From the NCBI RefSeq assembly GCF_004295795.1, contig NZ_SEBR01000010.1:62001-126000 (forward strand): a stretch of DNA of 64,000 nucleotides. The letters are read 5' to 3'. Every line of letters begins with the position of its first letter. Position 1 is the first letter of the stretch. Positions 17,981 to 26,150 of the stretch are shown here, in pieces. The translations under genes and the position numbers were made by a program. Below the pieces are notes generated by a model. That model saw only the letters and a list, made by a program, of their open reading frames with translations. It was not told where the DNA came from and did not search any database. This stretch comes from Flavobacterium sp. Lineage in GTDB: Bacteria > Bacteroidota > Bacteroidia > Flavobacteriales > Flavobacteriaceae.

Positions 17981-18577
17981 CACCGTTTCCACTCTGGGAT
18001 CTTCGTTTATCATTTTGTTGTAATCGAGTAGCGCGATCGTGCTTTTGTCGTTCGGTTTTATTTCCCCGAGTACTTTTCCGCTCCACAAAACATTGTCCGA
18101 TAGGATGATGCCGCCTTGGTTCATCATTGGTACGATTGCTTCGAAATAATTGGCATAATTGGGTTTGTCGGCATCGATGAATACCAAATCGTACTTTTTT
18201 CCAAGGTTCGGAATGATTTCCAAGGCATTTCCAAGGTGTTGAAAAATCTGGTCTTTCCATGACGACTTGTCGAAATACTTGCGTTGGAAACCGAACAGTT
18301 CTTCGTTGTTGTCAATCGTGTCGATCGTTCCGTTTTTCTTCAGGCCTTCAGCCAGACAAAGCGTCGCATAACCCGTAAACGTTCCGATTTCGAGAATGTT
18401 TTCGGGCGAAATTATCTTCGACAACATACTCAAAACCCGTCCTTGCAAATGACCCGACAGCATTCGCGGCTGCAGGATTTTTTGGTGCGTTTCGCGGTTG
18501 AGTTCGGCCAGAAGTTGCGGCTCAGGTTGCGAATGTCGTTCGGTATAATTTTCTAGTTCTTCGGAAATGAAATGCAT
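17936..18577 (-). CDS. O-methyltransferase, COMT-like class I
   Basis: A 213-residue soluble enzyme of the Methyltransf_3 family. It shows ENILEIGTFTGYATLCLAEGL (SAM loop, about 60-80), KYDLVFIDADKPNYANYFEAI (metal-site aspartates), GGIILSDNVLWSGKV, and a C-terminal VLLPIRDGLTVSRLI, all characteristic of the catechol/caffeoyl-CoA O-methyltransferase type. Cation dependence is inferred from the aspartates. The natural acceptor is unknown. Its ATG overlaps by one base the stop of the upstream secreted protein gene, so the two are coupled. Confidence 0.88.
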   Translation of the reverse strand: MHFISEELENYTERHSQPEPQLLAELNRETHQKILQPRMLSGHLQGRVLSMLSKIISPENILEIGTFTGYATLCLAEGLKKNGTIDTIDNNEELFGFQRKYFDKSSWKDQIFQHLGNALEIIPNLGKKYDLVFIDADKPNYANYFEAIVPMMNQGGIILSDNVLWSGKVLGEIKPNDKSTIALLDYNKMINEDPRVETVLLPIRDGLTVSRLI

Positions 18578-19092
18578 TACGGTTTGGTATTTTGGAACAA
18601 TTTTATGAGGAATTCGATTTTGAGGTTGTCGTCTATCGCGCCGTAACAGACAATATTGTAAACATAATTCCCGCGCGTCCCGAATAACCCAATCTGGTTG
18701 CCATCAGGATGGCGCGCGCTCCTGATTTTGTAGAGTTGGTACGATTCGTTGTCGGTAGCGAGCAAATCGACTTCCCATGCTTTTTTGATTTTTTTGATCC
18801 TGTTCGTAGAATAAAGCTTCATTGCTTCGGCTTCGGTCGCCGCTGATTTGTACTTTTTCGACTTGGTGTCGATGTAAAAGCCAATCTCGTTGTAAGGATT
18901 TTTGAGGTAAACGGATGTTGCGAGATCGCGTTTGTCGCGTTCCCAATTTCCGGGAATTTTCACGGTGTCGATTCCTTTAACCGAATAATACAACAAGGTA
19001 AAATTGTTCTTTTCGTCGTATCCTACTTTTTGCACTTGAGAAAATGCTGACACGAAAATGAAAAGTGCGATTAGAGTTATTCTGGTTGGCAT
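18577..19092 (-). CDS. Secreted protein of unknown function
   Basis: A 171-residue protein with a signal peptide (MPTRITLIALFIFVSAFSQ). The mature part is a mixed alpha/beta domain with NFTLLYYSVKGIDTVKIPG, NEIGFYIDTKSKKYK and GLFGTRGNYVYNIVCYG; no family was recognised. It starts an operon with the O-methyltransferase (TAATG junction). The start at residue MPTRI is chosen because it gives a clean leader. Confidence 0.6.
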   Translation of the reverse strand: MPTRITLIALFIFVSAFSQVQKVGYDEKNNFTLLYYSVKGIDTVKIPGNWERDKRDLATSVYLKNPYNEIGFYIDTKSKKYKSAATEAEAMKLYSTNRIKKIKKAWEVDLLATDNESYQLYKIRSARHPDGNQIGLFGTRGNYVYNIVCYGAIDDNLKIEFLIKLFQNTKP

Positions 19093-19262
19093 GGCGCTTT
19101 TTTCCAAAAATACGAATGTTTTTTTGGCGTTGGTTTTGAAAAGTCGTATTTGGTTTGGCGATCGCTGATTTGGTTCGGCAGATTTGTACTGGCGATAATT
19201 GTCCGGCTGATTTTTTTGGGATTTTCCGTCTCGGAAATTCTCTTGAAACTTTTAACAAAAAG

Positions 19263-19277
19263 TACAGAAAATCTGTA
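19263..19277. repeat. TACAGAAAATCTGTA palindrome, stand-alone copy
   Basis: A 15-base imperfect-centre palindrome (TACAGA-AAA-TCTGTA). The same or near-identical sequence occurs once in each unit of the 190-bp array (32485, 32677, 32865, 33055) and twice between murG and murC. In this 430-base intergenic region (19093-19522) I see no gene. Confidence 0.6.
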
Positions 19278-19307
19278 ATGGATTTTGATTTTTTGAGCCG
19301 AACTTTG

Positions 19308-19341
19308 AAGACCTAACAGACTTGCAAGTCTGTTAGGTCTT
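19308..19341. repeat. Perfect 34-bp palindrome
   Basis: The 17 bases 19308-19324 (AAGACCTAACAGACTTG) are followed immediately by their exact reverse complement 19325-19341, with no loop. It sits between two divergently oriented genes, about 180 bases upstream of rlmN. It lacks a T-run beyond three bases, so it is not a standard terminator. Confidence 0.9.
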
Positions 19342-19488
19342 TTAAACGCCTTTTTTGATGTGGAAATGATGAGGCGGGACTTCTTACAATTTCCACCATG
19401 CAATTACCCAAAAAACCTCCCAAATCGGCGAAAGCGCCAAATCGGAAGCGAAAAATCCGGCGCTCGAAATCCCAAAATCCATGAACAC

Positions 19489-19518
19489 TTGAACTCTTGA
19501 ACATTAAGCGTATCTTTG
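19489..19518 (+). promoter_or_regulatory. Promoter of rlmN
   Basis: TTG (19489-19491), exactly 19 bases, then TATCTTTG (19511-19518). The rlmN GTG starts at 19523, so the expected transcription start falls at or next to the start codon. Confidence 0.7.
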
Positions 19519-19522
19519 CGCC

Positions 19523-20569
19523 GTGGAAATCGAAAAAAAAGACATCAGAGCCTTAACTAAGGAGAAGCTACGCGATTTTTTCGTAGCCAACGGAGACAAA
19601 GCGTTTCGCGGAAATCAGGTGTACGAATGGTTGTGGAGCAAAGGCGCGCATACGTTCGAAGACATGACCAATATCTCCAAAGACACGCGTGCGATGCTCG
19701 AGACAAATTTTGTGATCAACCACATCAAGGTCGACAAAATGCAGAAAAGCGAAGATGGAACAGTCAAAAACGCCGTCCGACTTCACGATGGTCTGCTCGT
19801 CGAGTCGGTTTTGATTCCGACCGAAACCAGAACGACGGCTTGCGTTTCCAGTCAAGTTGGTTGTTCGCTCGACTGCAATTTCTGTGCGACCGCGCAACTC
19901 AAGCGCATGAGGAATCTGAATCCGGACGAGATTTACGATCAGGTGGCGGCAATCGACAAAGAAAGCCGACTTTACCACAACCGTCCGCTTTCGAACATCG
20001 TCTTCATGGGAATGGGCGAGCCTTTGATGAATTATCCGAACGTGATGAAGGCGATCGAGAAGATTACGTCCGAAGAAGGTTTGGGAATGTCGCCGAAGCG
20101 CATTACGTTGTCCACATCAGGCATTCCGAAAATGATCAAAAAACTCGCCGACGACGAGGTGAAGTTCAAGTTGGCCGTGTCATTACATTCGGCGGTGGAA
20201 GAAATCCGCAACAAAATCATGCCTTTTACAAACAATTTTCCACTTACGGATTTACGGGAGTCGCTGGAATATTGGTATGCCAAAACGAAAAGCCGGATTA
20301 CCTACGAATACGTGGTTTGGAAAGGTATAAACGACGACAGGAAGTCGATCGAGGCACTCGTGAAATTCTGCAAATATGTGCCTTGCAAAGTCAATCTCAT
20401 CGAGTACAACTCGATTGGTGACGGAGAATTTCAGCAAGCGTCCGAAGAAGCTACGAATGCTTATATTTCAGCGCTTGAGCGAAATGACATCGTGGTAAAA
20501 GTGCGCAGAAGTCGTGGAAAAGATATAGACGCGGCTTGCGGACAACTCGCGAACAAGGAAGGCGAATAA
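19523..20569 (+). CDS. rlmN: 23S rRNA (adenine2503-C2)-methyltransferase RlmN
   Basis: A 348-residue radical-SAM enzyme that methylates C2 of A2503 in 23S rRNA (and A37 in some tRNAs). The cluster-binding cysteines are Cys114, Cys118 and Cys121 in GCSLDCNFCATA. The SAM-binding glycines are in VFMGMGEPLMNY. The two catalytic cysteines are expected in DAACGQLA near the C-terminus (about Cys341) and Cys121-adjacent chemistry. The length matches the family. The start is a GTG (MEIEKKDIRALTKE), only four bases after the -7 box, implying a leaderless or almost leaderless mRNA. Confidence 0.96.
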   Translation: MEIEKKDIRALTKEKLRDFFVANGDKAFRGNQVYEWLWSKGAHTFEDMTNISKDTRAMLETNFVINHIKVDKMQKSEDGTVKNAVRLHDGLLVESVLIPTETRTTACVSSQVGCSLDCNFCATAQLKRMRNLNPDEIYDQVAAIDKESRLYHNRPLSNIVFMGMGEPLMNYPNVMKAIEKITSEEGLGMSPKRITLSTSGIPKMIKKLADDEVKFKLAVSLHSAVEEIRNKIMPFTNNFPLTDLRESLEYWYAKTKSRITYEYVVWKGINDDRKSIEALVKFCKYVPCKVNLIEYNSIGDGEFQQASEEATNAYISALERNDIVVKVRRSRGKDIDAACGQLANKEGE

Positions 20570-20572
20570 GCG

Positions 20573-21172
20573 TCAATTTTTCGTTTGATCACCTGTTTTC
20601 ACAACGTCATTTTTCTTATAGGCGGCGATGATTACGCCTTTTGCCGTCACGATACTTTCCGTCAATTCGAAAGCCGATGGAACCGCGCTGTCCGAGAACA
20701 GTTTTTTCCCGTTTCCAAGAAGTATCGGATGGATTTTGAGTCGGATCTCGTCGACCAGATCGTGTTCGAGCAGCAATTGTACGAGTTCGCTGCTTCCCCA
20801 AACCTGGATGTCGTTTCCATCAGATTTTTTGATCCTTTCAATTTCGGATACATTTTCGACGAATTCCGAATGTTGCCAGTTGGATGCATTTCTCGATTTG
20901 GATAACACATATTTGGTTCCCGAATTGATCCCGGGCCAAAAATCGCCGTGTTCGGGCCAATAGTTTTCCCAGATTTCAAAAGTTTTTCTTCCAAGAAGAT
21001 AGTCGTGCGGTCGCGACAATTCTTTTTGGACGGCAGCATCATAGGTTTCGTCACTGAACGGCGCGGTCCAGCCTCCGAATTTGAAGTCGTGAGATGTGTC
21101 TTCTTGCGGTCCGCCGGGCGCTTGCATTACACCGTCTAGGGAAATCATTGACAGGACAGTTATTTTTCTCAT
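20573..21172 (-). CDS. DHFR-like (RibD C-terminal domain) reductase
   Basis: A 199-residue protein with the fold of dihydrofolate reductase/RibD C-terminal domains: ITVLSMISLDGVMQAPGG at the N-terminus, DYLLGRKTFEIWENYWP, KYVLSKSR, IQVWGSSELVQLLLEHDLVDEIRL and HPILLGNGKKLF. Such YyaP/YwjB-like proteins are usually of unknown substrate and are not the housekeeping folA. It converges on rlmN with 3 bases between stops. Confidence 0.85.
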   Translation of the reverse strand: MRKITVLSMISLDGVMQAPGGPQEDTSHDFKFGGWTAPFSDETYDAAVQKELSRPHDYLLGRKTFEIWENYWPEHGDFWPGINSGTKYVLSKSRNASNWQHSEFVENVSEIERIKKSDGNDIQVWGSSELVQLLLEHDLVDEIRLKIHPILLGNGKKLFSDSAVPSAFELTESIVTAKGVIIAAYKKNDVVKTGDQTKN

Positions 21173-21242
21173 GGCTTTTTTTGTGAAGTTCGGGAAATTT
21201 TTGGTTTGGATTGAGTGGATGTGAGAATTTGGGTTGGTTTTG

Positions 21243-21291
21243 GCGCGGAGTTTTTAACTCCGCGCAGCGCGTGACCGAGTCTGTGACTCGG
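21243..21291 (+). repeat. Double-hairpin dispersed repeat, copy A
   Basis: Hairpin 1 is a 10-bp stem, 21243-21252 with 21256-21265 (GCGCGGAGTT with AACTCCGCGC, loop TTT). Hairpin 2 is a 7-bp stem, 21275-21281 with 21285-21291 (CCGAGTC with GACTCGG, loop TGT). An A-run follows. Copy B lies at 25985-26032 on the other strand. Confidence 0.85.
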
Positions 21292-21321
21292 AAAAAAAAC
21301 TCAGGGACTCGTCGCTCAGGC

Positions 21322-21353
21322 ACAAAAAAAAACGCCCGGTTTCCCGAAGCGTT
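21322..21353 (-). terminator. Terminator of the lipoprotein gene
   Basis: On the minus strand AACGCTTCGG, a GAAA loop and CCGGGCGTT are followed by nine T residues, about 20 bases after the stop at 21375. Confidence 0.75.
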
Positions 21354-21374
21354 CTTATAATTGAATCGACTTTC

Positions 21375-22202
21375 CTAATTGAGCAAAACCGTCGCTTCTG
21401 AGTTTCCGTTCACAGTGAGCGTCGCGAAATAATCGCAGGTTCCGTCTCCATAGTCCAAAATGGCAGTGTTGTTTGCAACCGAAAATGTCAGCGTTCCCGC
21501 GCCTACATAAGGACAAGTCGTGTACCAAACCAAAGGCATATCAATAGAAGTCGTCCAAGTGCCGTTAGGACCGACTGTTTGCCACGAACCTGTTACCTGA
21601 TAAACGTTGTCGAGCCAGTTCAAAGGCGTGTCATAACCCTGAATCAATTCGCGCGTGCGGCTTCCGGTTCGGTGATATGCATTTCCGTTCGGATACGTTA
21701 CCGTCAAATCGAGATCGATGTTTGCGACCGTGTGCGCTTCGGGTTGAGCCGTTGTGCTTTGCCACGAAAACATCACGTGTCGGTTGCCTTCGACTTTTCT
21801 GTCGTTGTAGAAAAAGTCGTTGAAAGTGTAATTGACTTCGTGAGACGTTGTTGTAAAATCGGTGTTGCCACTTACGATGATTTGTCCGGTGGCAAGTGCG
21901 CCGCTCGGCAATTGGCATCCGGTTTGGCCAAAATCGATCACGCTCGTCCAGATTTCGTTTGCGACAGTTGTCGTGACTGTGGCGCAAGTCGGGAGAAAAG
22001 CCTGACTTGGCAGCGGTCTTCCGGCGGCGGCAAGTTGGTTTTGATATTCTTCTTCGGCTATGATCGAAACGTCGTCGGTGAGGCGATCGATTTCGTTGCT
22101 CGTTCTGGCGTTTCTCGCCGTAAAAGCTTCATCTTCATCCTTCGTGCAACTCGCAAATCCGATAGAAAGAAGCGCGATAGTCGCTAATAGTTTGATTTTC
22201 AT
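21375..22202 (-). CDS. Lipoprotein of unknown function
   Basis: A 275-residue protein with a lipobox (GFASC, Cys19), followed by an acidic linker (KDEDEAF) and a helical stretch up to about residue 65 (DVSIIAEEEYQNQLAAAG). The rest is beta-rich with many Thr/Asn/Gly residues and a few cysteines (CATVTTTV, GQTGCQLP, TTCPYVGAG, DGTCDYFATL), which may pair in the periplasm. It resembles uncharacterised Bacteroidota surface lipoproteins; no enzymatic motif is visible. It has its own terminator and stands divergent from the polyprenyl synthase gene. Confidence 0.65.
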   Translation of the reverse strand: MKIKLLATIALLSIGFASCTKDEDEAFTARNARTSNEIDRLTDDVSIIAEEEYQNQLAAAGRPLPSQAFLPTCATVTTTVANEIWTSVIDFGQTGCQLPSGALATGQIIVSGNTDFTTTSHEVNYTFNDFFYNDRKVEGNRHVMFSWQSTTAQPEAHTVANIDLDLTVTYPNGNAYHRTGSRTRELIQGYDTPLNWLDNVYQVTGSWQTVGPNGTWTTSIDMPLVWYTTCPYVGAGTLTFSVANNTAILDYGDGTCDYFATLTVNGNSEATVLLN

Positions 22203-22290
22203 AGATTTTTGGTTTTTCGGTTTAAGGTAATGACTTCGGAATCGCGATTTGGTTTAACTTTTCCTTGAAAAAAGCATTGCGCAAATTGGT

Positions 22291-22320
22291 TTGAACTTCT
22301 GCAAACATAGCCTATCTTTG
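22291..22320 (+). promoter_or_regulatory. Promoter of the polyprenyl synthase gene
   Basis: TTG (22291-22293), 19 bases, TATCTTTG (22313-22320), eight bases before the ATG: a full consensus pair with a very short 5' leader. Confidence 0.7.
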
Positions 22321-22328
22321 GAAGGCAA

Positions 22329-23303
22329 ATGAACATCAGCGCGCAAATAAAGCAACCCATCAGACCCGAGATGGAACTTTTCGAGAAGAAGTTCTACGAA
22401 TCGATGTCTTCTCAAGTTGCGCTTCTCAACAGAATCACGTATTATATCGTAAATCGGAAAGGCAAGCAAATGCGTCCGATGTTCGTGTTCCTGGTCGCCA
22501 AAATGATCGGCGAACAAGTGAACGAAAGAACTTACAGAGGCGCGTCAGTCATAGAATTGATCCACACCGCCACTTTGGTGCACGATGACGTGGTCGATGA
22601 TTCGAACCGTCGCCGCGGATTCTTTTCCATAAACGCGCTTTGGAAGAATAAAATTGCGGTTTTGGTGGGAGATTATTTACTTTCCAAAGGGCTTTTGCTC
22701 TCGATCGACAACGGCGACTTCGATTTGCTTCAGATCATTTCGGTTGCGGTGAGGGAAATGTCCGAAGGTGAACTTTTGCAGATCGAAAAGGCGAGAAGGC
22801 TCGATATTACGGAAGACGTCTATTACGAAATCATCCGAAAGAAAACCGCTACCTTGATTGCGAGTTGTTGTGCTTTGGGCGCGCGTTCGGTGACCGACGA
22901 TTTGTCTGAAGTCGAAAACATGCGTCTTTTTGGCGAACTCATCGGAATGGCTTTCCAGATCAAGGACGATTTGTTCGATTATTCCGAAGAAGCCATCGGA
23001 AAACCAACTGGGATCGACATCAAGGAGCAAAAAATGACGCTTCCGCTGATTCACGTTTTGAACACTTGTTCCGAAAAGGAAAAATCGTGGATTATCAATT
23101 CGGTCAAAAACCACAACAAAGACAAAAAGCGCGTCAAGCAAGTCATCAATTTCGTCAAGGAAAAAAATGGCCTGGCTTATGCCGAAGCGAAAATGGAAGA
23201 ATTCCGCCAACAAGCTTTAATTTTGCTCAAGAAATATCCCGAATCGGAGTTCAAAAGCGCCTTGGAATTGATGGTCAATTACGTCATCGAACGAAAAAAA
23301 TAA
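22329..23303 (+). CDS. trans-Polyprenyl diphosphate synthase
   Basis: A 324-residue prenyltransferase that condenses isopentenyl diphosphate onto allylic diphosphates. The first Asp-rich motif is LVHDDVVDDSNRRRG (about 87-100), the second QIKDDLFDYSEEA (about 217-228). A GKQMRP segment at the N-terminus and KKTATLIASCCALGA fit long-chain synthases that make the menaquinone side chain (heptaprenyl/octaprenyl type). Chain length is not decidable by eye. A terminator follows directly. Confidence 0.92.
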   Translation: MNISAQIKQPIRPEMELFEKKFYESMSSQVALLNRITYYIVNRKGKQMRPMFVFLVAKMIGEQVNERTYRGASVIELIHTATLVHDDVVDDSNRRRGFFSINALWKNKIAVLVGDYLLSKGLLLSIDNGDFDLLQIISVAVREMSEGELLQIEKARRLDITEDVYYEIIRKKTATLIASCCALGARSVTDDLSEVENMRLFGELIGMAFQIKDDLFDYSEEAIGKPTGIDIKEQKMTLPLIHVLNTCSEKEKSWIINSVKNHNKDKKRVKQVINFVKEKNGLAYAEAKMEEFRQQALILLKKYPESEFKSALELMVNYVIERKK

Positions 23304-23319
23304 AAATTTTATATTCTGT

Positions 23320-23347
23320 AAAGTCTTGTAAATGCAGGACTTTTTTA
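23320..23347 (+). terminator. Terminator after polyprenyl synthase
   Basis: The stem AAGTC(T)TG / CA(G)GACTT encloses a short loop and is followed by a six-T run. Confidence 0.65.
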
Positions 23348-23429
23348 TTTCCCAAACTTTTTTTGGCATCAGATGCAACGCTTTTTCAAGTGTCGTCGTC
23401 TATGCTGATAGAAACACTATAGAACAGTT

Positions 23430-23996
23430 TTGAAGGTAATAGCTTTACATCAAGAGCAACACGAGATCATCGCTTTGGCGGTCGAGAACAATCGGCATGC
23501 ACAGCAAAAAATCTATGCTCAATATACGCCCAAAATGTTGAGCGTTTGCCGACAATATGCCAAAGATGTGCACCACGCCGAAGATTTGATGATCACGGCA
23601 TTTATGAAAGTGTTCGCGAATCTCAAGAATTTCAAGCACGAAGGAAGTTTCGAAGGCTGGATTCGCCGAATCATGGTAAACGAGTGCATTTCCTGGCTAC
23701 GCGTCCAGAAAAAAGTGAACTTTATGGAAGACACTTTTTACAAGGAAGACGGTTTCAACGATATAGAGTCAGGATTGAATGTGGACGACATACAGAGCCT
23801 GATCGACAGTTTGCCCGACGGTTACAAGATGATTTTCAACCTGTATTGCATCGAAGGTTACAAGCACAAGGAAATCGCCGAAATGTTAGGCATAAACGAA
23901 GGCACGTCGAAATCGCAGTTGTCGCACGCAAGACGCATTTTGCAGGAGAAAATTGTCGAATTAAGCAACTATGAAAAACCCTTGACCGGATTTTGA
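23430..23996 (+). CDS. ECF-type RNA polymerase sigma factor
   Basis: A 188-residue sigma-70-family protein with region 2 (about 20-90: QKIYAQYTPKMLSVCRQYAKD, HAEDLMITAFMKVFANL, FEGWIRRIMVNECISWLR) and region 4 (about 125-180: LPDGYKMIFNLYCIEGYKHKEIAEMLGINEGTSKSQLSHARRIL). The start is TTG at 23430. It heads a three-gene run whose second gene looks like its membrane anti-sigma partner (24041) and whose third (24834) encodes a secreted protein, typical of an envelope-sensing unit in Bacteroidota. Confidence 0.93.
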   Translation: MKVIALHQEQHEIIALAVENNRHAQQKIYAQYTPKMLSVCRQYAKDVHHAEDLMITAFMKVFANLKNFKHEGSFEGWIRRIMVNECISWLRVQKKVNFMEDTFYKEDGFNDIESGLNVDDIQSLIDSLPDGYKMIFNLYCIEGYKHKEIAEMLGINEGTSKSQLSHARRILQEKIVELSNYEKPLTGF

Positions 23997-24040
23997 ATTT
24001 TGAAACGAGGTGATGGATTCAAGGGTTCTTCATCTGACAA

Positions 24041-24811
24041 ATGAAAAATAAACTCGAACAGATAAAAATGGGACGGAATAAAATGGAGCAGGAGTTTTCA
24101 GATAAACTCAACCAACGAGAAATACAGCCAAGCAACGCCGCTTGGGACAGGCTTGATGCGATGTTGACAGCATCGGAAGCACAACCGGAAGTCGTAAAAA
24201 GCAAAAGAAGTTTCAAATGGCTTTATGTGGCCGCGAGTTTTTTGGGATTTCTGCTTGTCGGAAGTTTGTTTTTCAGACAAGACACGGGTAAACAGAACGT
24301 GATTCCGGCGCAAAATCAGGTTGTGGAAAGCGGGAAATCGGGTGTGTCCGATGAAAACAGGACGGGATCGGCAAGCACTTCATCGGAACCACAAATCGCC
24401 GGTATTTCGGAGAAAGCCGAATCCGCGGAAGCGAAAACCAACAAGCCCGAAATCGTCAAGAAAGTGAACAAGATCACGTTTGACAAAAAGCGCCAATTGG
24501 CAAGCAATAGCAACATCATCATCAATCGCAATCAATCAAACCCGATCATCGATCAAAAAACGGACAAGTTGAATCAGGATTCACAAGTTGCACAAGACGC
24601 CTCGGTTGACGAACTTTTGGCGGCGGCAAAGGCAAAACGGGAAACCAACCAAAGTGGCGCAAAGGTCAACGCGAGAAAACTGCTTCTCGAGGTCGACAAC
24701 CAGGCCGAGGAAAAACTCACACCTCGCCAACGTGCACTGCGCGCCTTGAACCGAAATTACCAGCAAGTGAAAGTTGCCGTCGAGAACCGCAACATAGAAG
24801 AATCGCATTAA
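24041..24811 (+). CDS. Putative membrane anti-sigma factor
   Basis: A 256-residue protein. The N-terminal cytoplasmic part (about 1-62) includes QPSNAAWDRLDAML, a pattern common in Bacteroidota proteins encoded next to ECF sigma factors. One membrane helix (about 66-84, FKWLYVAASFLGFLLVGSLFF) follows, then a long, polar, low-complexity periplasmic region rich in Gln, Lys, Asn and Ser. A canonical zinc anti-sigma motif (HxxxCxxC) is absent. The anti-sigma role is inferred from position and topology. It lies 44 bases after the sigma gene. Confidence 0.6.
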   Translation: MKNKLEQIKMGRNKMEQEFSDKLNQREIQPSNAAWDRLDAMLTASEAQPEVVKSKRSFKWLYVAASFLGFLLVGSLFFRQDTGKQNVIPAQNQVVESGKSGVSDENRTGSASTSSEPQIAGISEKAESAEAKTNKPEIVKKVNKITFDKKRQLASNSNIIINRNQSNPIIDQKTDKLNQDSQVAQDASVDELLAAAKAKRETNQSGAKVNARKLLLEVDNQAEEKLTPRQRALRALNRNYQQVKVAVENRNIEESH

Positions 24812-24833
24812 TCATCACTAAATCACGAACACC

Positions 24834-25883
24834 ATGAAACACGTTATTTTTTACGTAGCGGCATTGCTATGCCTTGTTGCGAGCAAAGTCTCGGCCCAAC
24901 AGACTTTTGAAGATCGGATCAAGATCATTTCCGACAAAATTTCTATTATTACGAAAGAAGAAAAAGAGGCGTTGAAAACCGAAGTCGACGCAGTGAACAA
25001 ACAACTTCACGACGGCACGATTTCGCAGGATCAAGCCGATCAGAAGAAAATCGAGTATGCCGAATTCCGCGCGGCCAACATCGAAAGACGCACCGCCGCT
25101 GCTCAGGAAGAACTCAAGAAACTCGTCCAGGAAAAAGTGGACGGTGTCGTCGTCGAAAAAGATACCACCAGAAAGTTCAAGATATCGGCCAGTACGAAAA
25201 CCGGTTTCAACTTTGAAAATACGAGCAAGCCAAGAGATACCATGAAGGGTGAGAACCGCACGACTTCGCAATTGGTGTTCGCCTTCGGATTGAACCACTT
25301 TTTGACTGACGGAGCGATGGCACATTCGGATTATCGCGTTTGGGGATCGCATTTTTACGAACTCGGACTTACGATGAACACGCGTTTGCTCAAAAACCAC
25401 AATTTACTTCATTTGAAATACGGACTTTCGATGCAATGGAACACGGTTCGCCCAACGGACAATCGCTATTATGAGGAAGTCGGCAATCAAACGGTTTTGG
25501 TTGACAGTCCGATCAACTTAGGAGATTCTCGTTTCAGAAACGTGAATTTGGTTGCGCCGGTGCATTTGGAGTTTGATTTTTCTGGCAAAGACAAGTATGG
25601 ACGTTTTTACACGCACCGCGGTTTCAGGGTTGGACTTGGCGGATATGCCGGAGCGAACGTGAGATCGAAACGCGTCATCGAATTCAGGGATTCGAACCGA
25701 AATGAGACCACGCAAAAATCGATCGGCGATTACAATGTGAACGATTTTGTCTACGGAGTCAGTGGTTATGTGGGTTACAGATCGATGAGTTTGTACTGCA
25801 AATACGACTTGAATCCAGTGTTCGAGAACAATGCAGTCGACCAAAACAACATTTCGTTTGGTGTGCGCTGGGATTTCAATTAA
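24834..25883 (+). CDS. Secreted coiled-coil / beta-barrel protein in the sigma-factor operon
   Basis: A 349-residue protein with a signal peptide ending KVSAQ. Residues about 22-105 form a long charged helix or coiled coil (IIDK-type heptads such as ITKEEKEALKTEVDAVNKQL and AAQEELKKLVQEKV). The remaining two thirds have alternating aromatic beta strands and end GVRWDFN, the aromatic-terminated strand seen in outer-membrane barrels. No family was recognised. As last gene after a sigma factor and a putative anti-sigma factor, it could be the regulated output or a sensor partner. Confidence 0.6.
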   Translation: MKHVIFYVAALLCLVASKVSAQQTFEDRIKIISDKISIITKEEKEALKTEVDAVNKQLHDGTISQDQADQKKIEYAEFRAANIERRTAAAQEELKKLVQEKVDGVVVEKDTTRKFKISASTKTGFNFENTSKPRDTMKGENRTTSQLVFAFGLNHFLTDGAMAHSDYRVWGSHFYELGLTMNTRLLKNHNLLHLKYGLSMQWNTVRPTDNRYYEEVGNQTVLVDSPINLGDSRFRNVNLVAPVHLEFDFSGKDKYGRFYTHRGFRVGLGGYAGANVRSKRVIEFRDSNRNETTQKSIGDYNVNDFVYGVSGYVGYRSMSLYCKYDLNPVFENNAVDQNNISFGVRWDFN

Positions 25884-25908
25884 AAGGTTAGTTAGTTATA
25901 AAGTCAGG

Positions 25909-25938
25909 AACGCTTTGGGAAACCAAGGCGTTTTTTGT
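25909..25938 (+). terminator. Terminator of the sigma-factor operon
   Basis: A 10-bp stem with one G-T pair (25909-25918 with 25923-25932), a GAAA loop, then a T-run. Confidence 0.8.
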
Positions 25939-25984
25939 TTTTTGGAACGATTGTGTTAGAAGTGACGGAGTGAAGGTGTTTTTT

Positions 25985-26032
25985 CCGAGTCACAGACTCG
26001 GCCACACGCGTCGCGAAGTTGAAAACTTCGCG
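25985..26032 (-). repeat. Double-hairpin dispersed repeat, copy B
   Basis: Read on the minus strand it has the same two hairpins as copy A: CGCGAAGTT with AACTTCGCG (26012-26020 with 26024-26032), then CCGAGTC with GACTCGG (25985-25991 with 25995-26001), followed by an A-run. Relative to copy A, the first stem carries G-to-A and C-to-T changes that keep pairing. Confidence 0.8.
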
Positions 26033-26150
26033 CCCAAACCAAAAGGCAACCAGTTCACCCAACAGCTAAGCACCAAAAAAAGAACATTTTCGTATCTTTC
26101 GCGTCCAATTCCCGCAAGTCATTGTCTCCCGGCACTCGACCTTCGACCAA

